Source: Emticicia sp040253585 (lineage in GTDB: Bacteria > Bacteroidota > Bacteroidia > Cytophagales > Spirosomataceae). Taken from it: a stretch of 64,000 nt of DNA. The notes under the pieces were generated by a model, which saw nothing but the letters and a program-made list of their open reading frames with translations, made no database searches and had not been told where the DNA came from. The DNA lies in NCBI RefSeq assembly GCF_040253585.1, contig NZ_JBELAU010000012.1:62001-126000 (forward strand). Direction: 5' to 3'. Positions 58,529 to 64,000 of this stretch are shown here, in pieces; positions within the stretch are counted from its first letter, which is position 1; each line of letters starts with the position of its first letter. The position numbers and the translations under genes were made by a program.

Positions 58529-60616
58529 TTAAGCGTTTTTCTTAGCAATTCCGTCAGCGATGTTTTGAGGTACGATTTCGTAGTGGTCAAACGTCAAGTT
58601 AGCCGTTGCACGACCAGATGACATTGTACGAAGGTCAGTTACATAACCGAACAATTCTGACAAAGGCACATCAGCTTTGATTACTTGTGAACCTGCTTTT
58701 GTATCCATACCTTTCATCATACCACGACGACGGTTTAAGTCACCAGTGATAGGACCTGTATATTCGTCTGGAGTGATTACCTCAACTGCCATGATTGGCT
58801 CAAGAATTTTCGGACCAGCTTGACGAGCAGCTTCTTTGAAACCTAAACGTCCAGCCATCTCGAATGACAATGAATCAGAGTCAACGTCGTGGTAAGAACC
58901 GTGGAACAAACGAACTTTCATTGAGTCAACTGGGAAACCAGCCAATGGTCCATTTACCATTGCAGACTCAAATCCTTTTTGAATAGCAGGGATAAATTCA
59001 CGAGGGATAACACCACCTACGATTTCGTTTACGAACTCCAAACCTGGTTTTCCATCTGCACGTGGGCTGATTTCAAATACGATGTCAGCAAATTTACCAC
59101 GACCACCCGATTGTTTTTTGTAAACCTCACGGTGTTCGAATGATTTTGTTAACGTCTCTTTGTAAGCTACCTGCGGAGCACCTTGGTTTACTTCTACCTT
59201 AAACTCACGACGCATACGGTCGATGATGATTTCAAGGTGAAGCTCACCCATACCACGGATGATAGTCTGACCTGTTTCTTCGTTCGACTCAACTGTAAGC
59301 GTTGGGTCTTCTTCGATAAGCTTAGTGATAGCTTTCGAGAAGTTATCTTGGTCAGCTGTTTTCTTAGGCTCAATTGCATACCCGATAACTGGGTCAGGGA
59401 ATACCATTGATTCAAGAACGATTGGGTTTTTCTCATCAGTCAAAGTATCACCAGTTTTGATGTCTTTGAAACCTACAACCGCACCGATATCACCAGCACC
59501 CAATCTTGGAATTGAGTTTTGCTTGTTAGCGTGCATTTGGAAGATACGAGAGATACGCTCTTTATTTCCAGAACGGTTGTTCAAGATATAAGAACCTGCA
59601 TCCAAACCACCTGAGTAAGCACGGATAAAGCACAAACGACCAACGTAAGGGTCAGTTGCGATTTTAAACGCCAACGCTGCAAATGGCTCATCTTCTGATG
59701 GACGACGAGTAATTTCTGCACCTGTATTAGGGTCAGTACCAACAATCGCTTTTTTGTCCAATGGAGAAGGCAATAAAGCCATCACAAGGTCAAGCATTGT
59801 TTGTACACCTTTGTTTTTGAATGAAGAACCGCAAAGCATCGGAACGATTTTCATTGCGATAGTTGCTTCACGAAGAGCAGCCAAGATTTCATCTTCAGTG
59901 ATTGACTCTGGGTCTTCGAAGTATTTCTCCATCAAAGTTTCGTCAAACTCAGCTACTGCTTCTAATAATTTCTCACGATATTCTGTTGCTTCTTCCAACA
60001 TATCGTCTGGAATTGGCACTACTTGGTAGGTCATACCTTTGTCTGACTCATTCCAAATCATACCACGGAAGTTGATTAAGTCAACAACACCTTTGAAGTT
60101 ATCTTCCGAACCGATTGGTAATTGCAATGGCACAGCGTAGCTACCCAACATTTCTTTTACTTGCTTACACACGTTCAAGAAGTCAGCACCAGAGCGGTCC
60201 ATTTTATTTACGAAGCCCAAACGAGCAACGTTATAGTTATTAGCTAAACGCCAGTTAGTTTCAGATTGAGGCTCAACACCATCAACCGCACTAAACAAAA
60301 ATACAAGACCATCTAATACACGTAAAGAACGGTTTACTTCCACAGTAAAGTCAACGTGACCTGGGGTATCAATGATGTTGATATGGTATTTATCGCCACG
60401 GTAGTCCCAGTTTACAGTTGTCGCTGCCGAAGTGATAGTGATACCTCTTTCTTGTTCTTGCTCCATCCAGTCCATCGTTGCTGCACCATCGTGTACCTCA
60501 CCGATTTTGTGACTAACGCCCGCATAGTAAAGGATACGCTCAGTGGTAGTGGTTTTACCCGCATCAATGTGGGCAGCAATACCGATATTTCTTGTGAATT
60601 TTAAATCGCGTGCCAT
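58529..60616 (-). CDS. fusA: translation elongation factor G
   Basis: A 695-residue GTPase that drives ribosome translocation. GIAAHIDAGKTTTTERILYY holds the G1 loop, DTPGHVDFTVEV G3, and VNKMDRSGADF G4. RGMGELHLEIIIDRMRREF and the C-terminal domains with RRGMMKGMDTKAGSQ are standard for bacterial EF-G. Length is normal. It is monocistronic here; rpsG, rpsL and tuf are not adjacent. Confidence 0.97.
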   Translation of the reverse strand: MARDLKFTRNIGIAAHIDAGKTTTTERILYYAGVSHKIGEVHDGAATMDWMEQEQERGITITSAATTVNWDYRGDKYHINIIDTPGHVDFTVEVNRSLRVLDGLVFLFSAVDGVEPQSETNWRLANNYNVARLGFVNKMDRSGADFLNVCKQVKEMLGSYAVPLQLPIGSEDNFKGVVDLINFRGMIWNESDKGMTYQVVPIPDDMLEEATEYREKLLEAVAEFDETLMEKYFEDPESITEDEILAALREATIAMKIVPMLCGSSFKNKGVQTMLDLVMALLPSPLDKKAIVGTDPNTGAEITRRPSEDEPFAALAFKIATDPYVGRLCFIRAYSGGLDAGSYILNNRSGNKERISRIFQMHANKQNSIPRLGAGDIGAVVGFKDIKTGDTLTDEKNPIVLESMVFPDPVIGYAIEPKKTADQDNFSKAITKLIEEDPTLTVESNEETGQTIIRGMGELHLEIIIDRMRREFKVEVNQGAPQVAYKETLTKSFEHREVYKKQSGGRGKFADIVFEISPRADGKPGLEFVNEIVGGVIPREFIPAIQKGFESAMVNGPLAGFPVDSMKVRLFHGSYHDVDSDSLSFEMAGRLGFKEAARQAGPKILEPIMAVEVITPDEYTGPITGDLNRRRGMMKGMDTKAGSQVIKADVPLSELFGYVTDLRTMSSGRATANLTFDHYEIVPQNIADGIAKKNA

Positions 60617-60708
60617 TTTTTTGTTTTAAATTATTTTTTGATTTGTAAGTCTCTTGTAATGAAGTGCTTATGTTATGTACAAAAATCACTCCTTTTCAAA
60701 TTAGGGTG

Positions 60709-60716
60709 CAAAGGTA
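60709..60716 (-). promoter_or_regulatory. -7 promoter box of fusA
   Basis: TACCTTTG on the minus strand, 93 bp before the ATG. The leader is otherwise AT-rich without a hairpin. Confidence 0.45.
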
Positions 60717-60833
60717 GGAGTTTTTTTTGGTTAAATCATTAGTTTTCTCTAAAAATATTCGTAAAGAAGCCCGATTTCAAACTAAAATAGGTGGAGTAGC
60801 CGAAAAGGTAAGTTCAGATAGTAAAAACAGCAA

Positions 60834-60863
60834 CAAAAAAAGCCTCAACGAAAGTTGAGGCTT
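60834..60863 (-). terminator. terminator of the tRNA-Val operon
   Basis: AGCCTCAAC-GAAA-loop type hairpin (stem AGCCTCAAC/GTTGAGGCT) followed on the minus strand by a T run. It is 3 bp past the end of the second tRNA. Confidence 0.88.
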
Positions 60864-60865
60864 TG

Positions 60866-60940
60866 TGGGAATTACTGGGTTCGAACCAGTGACCCCCTGC
60901 TTGTAAGGCAGGTGCTCTGAACCAGCTGAGCTAAACTCCC
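60866..60940 (-). tRNA. tRNA-Val(UAC)
   Basis: A 75-nt cloverleaf. The acceptor stem is GGGAGTT with AATTCCC (one G-T pair), the D arm AGCTCAGCTGGTTCAGAGC, the anticodon stem-loop CCTGC-CTTACAA-GCAGG (anticodon TAC), and the T arm ends CTGGTTCGAACCCAG-like. No CCA is encoded. It is the downstream copy of a tandem pair that differs in one acceptor base. Confidence 0.96.
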
Positions 60941-60968
60941 ATGACATATTGTACTGTTTTGAAAAGAG

Positions 60969-61043
60969 TGGGAGTTACTGGGTTCGAACCAGTGACCCCC
61001 TGCTTGTAAGGCAGGTGCTCTGAACCAGCTGAGCTAAACTCCC
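60969..61043 (-). tRNA. tRNA-Val(UAC), second copy
   Basis: Same body as the copy at 60866, with a fully paired acceptor stem (GGGAGTT/AACTCCC). Anticodon TAC. Spaced 28 bp from the other copy and probably cotranscribed from the right. Confidence 0.96.
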
Positions 61044-61193
61044 TTTTCGCAAACAAACTACTTTTCTGTTTGGGACTGCAAAGATGCACGTCTGTTTTTT
61101 TATTTCCAAATATTCATCAAAAAAAAATAGCAGCTTTTTAAATTTCCTGCAAAAATTATATTTAAAATTTGTTTTGTATAACCTAATTTTAAG

Positions 61194-61227
61194 TTTTTGA
61201 CACATTGAGGGGTGTTACTGTCAAAAA
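61194..61227. promoter_or_regulatory. TTTTTGACA inverted repeat upstream of uxuA
   Basis: TTTTTGACA (61194-61202) and TGTCAAAAA (61219-61227) are exact inverted partners, and a further CTGACAAAA half-site follows at about 61239. It lies just before the uxuA promoter, so it may bind a regulator of hexuronate genes. Confidence 0.5.
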
Positions 61228-61253
61228 AGTATTTGTTCCTGACAAAATATTAG

Positions 61254-61284
61254 TTGGAGACTTCTCGCCTTAGTTATATTTTTG
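61254..61284 (+). promoter_or_regulatory. promoter of the uxuA operon
   Basis: TTGG (61254-61257), 19 nt, then TATTTTTG (61277-61284). The spacing fits the Bacteroidota -33/-7 promoter. The ATG is 27 bp downstream. Confidence 0.6.
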
Positions 61285-61311
61285 TAAATCATTTATTTCA
61301 ATCTTAAAAAT

Positions 61312-62499
61312 ATGGCTCTTGAGCAAACATGGCGTTGGTTTGGCCCCAATGACCCCGTAAGTTTATCCGATGTTCGACAAGCTGGGGCAACTGGCATTGT
61401 TTCGGCACTTCACCATATACCAAACGGTCAGGTTTGGACAAAATCAGAAATTCAAGCTCGTAAATCTCTCATCGAAAGTAGCGGTTTGGTGTGGTCGGTG
61501 GTAGAAAGTGTGCCTGTGCATGAAGACATCAAGAAGGCTTCTGGAAATTATAAGCAATACATCGAAAACTACAAAGAAAGCCTCGTGAACTTGGCCGAAT
61601 GTGGCATTGATACGGTTTGTTATAATTTTATGCCAATTTTGGATTGGACTCGTACCGATTTAGATTTTGAAGTAGCCGATGGTTCAAAAGCTCTACGTTT
61701 TGATATGACCGAGTTTTGTGCTTTCGAAATGTATATTCTGAAAAGAGTAAACGCCGAGAAATCTTATTCGGAAGCACAAATTGCCAAAGCAAAAGCATGG
61801 TTTGAAAGTGCCAGCGAAGCTGATGTGACTCGCCTGACCAAAAATATCATTGCAGGATTGCCAGGAAGCGAAGAAAGTTTTACGATTGAGGCATTCAGAG
61901 AAACGCTTGATACGTATAAATATATAGGAGATAAAGAATTACGCCAAAATTTGTATAGTTTCTTGAAAGAAATTACACCAGTAGCTGAACAAGCAGGCGT
62001 ATTGTTGGCGATTCACCCCGACGACCCTCCGTATCCGATTTTAGGTTTACCTCGTGTAGTAAGTACTGAAACCGACGCAAAATTATTGCTCGAAGCAGCC
62101 GAAAGTAAGTTTAACGGACTTTGTTTCTGCACAGGAAGCTACGGCGTGCGTGCCGATAATGATTTGGTAGGCATGGTTGAGCGTTTGGGCGATAGAATTA
62201 ATTTCGTACACCTAAGAGCCACTAAGCGTGATGCCGAAGGAAACTTCTATGAAGCTGACCACTTAGATGGCGATGTAGATATGTATGGTGTAATGAAAGC
62301 CTTGGTTTTAGAACAAAAACGAAGAATAAGCGAAGGGCGTGAAGATTACAGATTACCGTTCCGCCCAGACCACGGACACAAAATGCTCGATGACTTAAAT
62401 GCTACCAAACGAACAAATCCAGGTTATACGGCCATTGGTCGTTTGCGTGGTTTAGCCGAATTAAGAGGTTTAGAGTTAGGAATAGTAAGAGGTTTATAG
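61312..62499 (+). CDS. uxuA: mannonate dehydratase
   Basis: A 395-residue enzyme that dehydrates D-mannonate to 2-keto-3-deoxygluconate. It starts MALEQTWRWFGPNDPVSLSD. The features GIDTVCYNFMPILDWTRTDL, LAIHPDDPPYPILGLPRVVS, FCTGSYGVRADNDLV and INFVHLRATKRDAEGNF, with metal-binding His and Cys residues, are diagnostic. PFRPDHGHKML is near the end. It is the first gene of an uxuA-kdgK-eda set. Confidence 0.97.
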   Translation: MALEQTWRWFGPNDPVSLSDVRQAGATGIVSALHHIPNGQVWTKSEIQARKSLIESSGLVWSVVESVPVHEDIKKASGNYKQYIENYKESLVNLAECGIDTVCYNFMPILDWTRTDLDFEVADGSKALRFDMTEFCAFEMYILKRVNAEKSYSEAQIAKAKAWFESASEADVTRLTKNIIAGLPGSEESFTIEAFRETLDTYKYIGDKELRQNLYSFLKEITPVAEQAGVLLAIHPDDPPYPILGLPRVVSTETDAKLLLEAAESKFNGLCFCTGSYGVRADNDLVGMVERLGDRINFVHLRATKRDAEGNFYEADHLDGDVDMYGVMKALVLEQKRRISEGREDYRLPFRPDHGHKMLDDLNATKRTNPGYTAIGRLRGLAELRGLELGIVRGL

Positions 62500-62555
62500 G
62501 AAATTGTTTGAGATATTCACTCATTCAATAAGTCATTCATTCAATCATTGATTTC

Positions 62556-63563
62556 ATGCCAAAAATAGTAACTTTCGGTGAAGTGCTACTTCGCCTTTCG
62601 ACACCCAATTTTCAGAAACTCGAACAAGCGACATCATTTAATGCTACTTTTGGTGGTACTGAAATGAATGTTGGAGCTTCGTTGGTAAAATTTGGCTTTG
62701 AAGCTACTCACGTAACAGCCTTCCCCAATAATTTGATGGGTCAAAAGGCAAAATCTTTTCTAAGATTTTTAGGAGTTAATGATGCTCATGTCATTTTAGA
62801 AGGCGAAAGATTAGGTTCTTTTTTCTTGGAAACAGGAGCAGTGATGCGTGCCAGTCAGATTGTCTATGACCGTGCTGATTCGGCATTTGCAAATATTAAC
62901 CCTGAGCATTTCGATTGGGAGAAAATCTTGGAAGGTGCAGATTGGTTTCATTGGTGTGGAATTACCCCTGCTATTTCGGAAGGTGCTGCTAAAGCGTGTT
63001 TAGATGCTGTAAAAGCTGCTAAAAAATTGGGGATAACTGTTTCGTCGGATATTTATTATCGTAGCAATCTGTGGAAATATGGTAAAACTCCGCAAGAAAT
63101 TTTACCCGAATTAGCCTTTTACTCAGATATTATTTTGGCAAGCCGCAAAAACATCGAAGAAATTTTCGGACTTCAAGTAAGTGTCGAGAAGGGTAAATTT
63201 GTGGAGGCTTGTAAAATGTTGATGGAGGCTTATCCGACAATTAAGAAAGTAATAGATACTGACCGTATTCAGGTAAGTGCTTCGCACAATCAGTATTCTG
63301 CTAAAATGTGGAATGGTGAAGAATTGATAGAAACTGGTTATCAGGATATTACCCATATTGTTGATAGAATTGGTACTGGAGATGCGTTTTTGGGTGGTTT
63401 TATTTATGGGCAAGTTGTATTGAAAGATGATTTGAAATCATTGCAATTTGGAACGGCAGCTGCGGCTCTGAAACATACCATCGAAGGCGACCAAAATTTA
63501 GTGACAGTCCCAGAAGTTGAAGCCGTAATGGGCGGAGATAAATCTGGGAGATTGAGAAGATAA
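62556..63563 (+). CDS. kdgK: 2-keto-3-deoxygluconate kinase, PfkB family
   Basis: A 335-residue sugar kinase. MPKIVTFGEVLLRLSTP is the N-terminal PfkB pattern, FGGTEMNVGASLVKFGF the substrate loop, and DRIGTGDAFLGGFIYG the catalytic Asp motif. It would phosphorylate 2-keto-3-deoxygluconate, the UxuA product. The name rests on context as well as family. It starts 56 bp after uxuA. Confidence 0.9.
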   Translation: MPKIVTFGEVLLRLSTPNFQKLEQATSFNATFGGTEMNVGASLVKFGFEATHVTAFPNNLMGQKAKSFLRFLGVNDAHVILEGERLGSFFLETGAVMRASQIVYDRADSAFANINPEHFDWEKILEGADWFHWCGITPAISEGAAKACLDAVKAAKKLGITVSSDIYYRSNLWKYGKTPQEILPELAFYSDIILASRKNIEEIFGLQVSVEKGKFVEACKMLMEAYPTIKKVIDTDRIQVSASHNQYSAKMWNGEELIETGYQDITHIVDRIGTGDAFLGGFIYGQVVLKDDLKSLQFGTAAAALKHTIEGDQNLVTVPEVEAVMGGDKSGRLRR

Positions 63564-63567
63564 ATGA

Positions 63568-63659
63568 AAATTACGAATGACGATTTACGAATTACGAATT
63601 TTGCGTTAAAATCTTATGATTTTTATTCGTAATTCGTAATTTATAATTCGTAAATTATA
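63568..63659. repeat. intergenic repeat between kdgK and eda
   Basis: ATTACGAATGACGATTTACG and AATTACGAATT in the left half; ATTCGTAATTCGTAATTT and ATTCGTAAATTATAA in the right half. It is an inverted repeat of the same family as those in the pca spacers. Confidence 0.65.
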
Positions 63660-63664
63660 AAACA

Positions 63665-64000
63665 ATGGCAAGATTTGATAAAAATACAACCTTGACACAG
63701 GTTTCGGCAACGGGTTTAGTGCCGCTTTTTACGCACAATGATTTAGAATTGTGTTTAGGTGTGTTGCGTGCGTGCTATGCCGCAGGTGTGAGAGTTTTTG
63801 AGTTCACGAATCGCACCGAAAATTCGTATAATAATTTTGTAGAACTTGTAAAAATCGCTGAAACCGAAATGCCCGAAATGATCTTGGGAATCGGTACGAT
63901 TTACGATGCTGCCACGGCACAGAAGTTTATTGATGTTGGTACAAATTTTATTGTAGCTCCAGTAATGAACCCCGAAGTTGGGAAAGTTTGTCAAGCAGCA
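63665..64000 (+). CDS. eda: 2-keto-3-deoxy-6-phosphogluconate aldolase, N-terminal part (cut by window edge)
   Basis: The first 112 residues, starting MARFDKNTTLTQVSATGLVP. AAGVRVFEFTNRTENSYNNF, MILGIGTIYDAATAQKFIDV and FIVAPVMNPEVGKVCQ fit the KDPG/KHG aldolase barrel; the conserved Glu is in FEFTNR. The Schiff-base lysine lies beyond the edge. It would complete the path from mannonate to pyruvate and glyceraldehyde 3-phosphate. Confidence 0.92.
   Translation, partial: MARFDKNTTLTQVSATGLVPLFTHNDLELCLGVLRACYAAGVRVFEFTNRTENSYNNFVELVKIAETEMPEMILGIGTIYDAATAQKFIDVGTNFIVAPVMNPEVGKVCQAA

Noticed and set aside
60975..61205. Minus-strand open frame of 76 codons
   Set aside because: It runs through the second tRNA-Val gene and its flank; the translation has no family features.
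60866..61311. Possible integration site of a mobile island at the tRNA-Val genes
   Set aside because: No integrase, no repeated tRNA 3' end beyond the second intact tRNA, and housekeeping genes on both sides.

Overview
This window looks like a chromosomal segment of a Bacteroidota bacterium, most likely Cytophagales (an Emticicia- or Spirosomaceae-like organism; the genus is not decided by the sequence). The signs are AT-rich DNA, gene starts without Shine-Dalgarno sites, many TAnnTTTG -7 boxes, short inverted-repeat elements in the spacers, a GT3-type glycogen synthase, and family matches typical of that phylum. No prophage, plasmid, transposase or CRISPR array was seen.

Layout. 1-27.5 kb is mostly housekeeping: recO (cut by the left edge), an oxidase subunit III, ispE, an RluA-type pseudouridine synthase and dxr on the minus strand. 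Then come fructosamine kinase, an orphan LuxE-like enzyme, an enolase-superfamily epimerase, comB, atpA-atpG, several lipoproteins, a drug/metabolite transporter, glycogen synthase, plsY, an M20 dipeptidase, a GlcD-like oxidase, murQ, a BatA-like protein, a serine hydrolase and rimO. 28.6-37.9 kb is an accessory surface and signalling locus. It has two OmpA-family proteins with a lectin-like front half, four other secreted proteins, an AraC regulator, a PAS-LuxR regulator, and a TPR-histidine kinase with its NarL-type response regulator. Three promoters here share a CCACC-A(4-5)-GGGG site at exactly 23 nt from the -7 box. A 22-bp perfect palindrome sits between the divergent OmpA and PAS-LuxR genes. 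This is the best candidate for an undescribed system.

38.0-58.3 kb is an aromatic-acid catabolic island. A crotonase, a feruloyl-CoA-synthase-like ligase, an SDR dehydrogenase and an amidohydrolase match the CouM/L/N/O route that converts p-hydroxycinnamates to p-hydroxybenzoates. A flavin monooxygenase, a DUF3237 protein, an aromatic-acid MFS transporter, a MetE-like protein and a secreted hydrolase follow. A divergent AraC regulator then precedes pcaH, pcaG, pcaB, a pcaD-pcaC fusion, pobA, a fused pcaI-pcaJ and pcaF. Together these would take hydroxycinnamates and 4-hydroxybenzoate through protocatechuate to succinyl-CoA and acetyl-CoA. 58.5-61.1 kb holds fusA and two tRNA-Val genes. 61.3 kb to the right edge holds uxuA, kdgK and a truncated eda, the lower hexuronate pathway.

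Repeats are a second theme. G-rich REP-like elements lie inside two coding regions and directly before two start codons. A frameshifted DUF559 gene lies between 53-bp inverted repeats. Two broken four-helix-bundle genes in the aromatic island are flanked by a 17-bp inverted motif, and related flank-only remnants fill many of the pca spacers.
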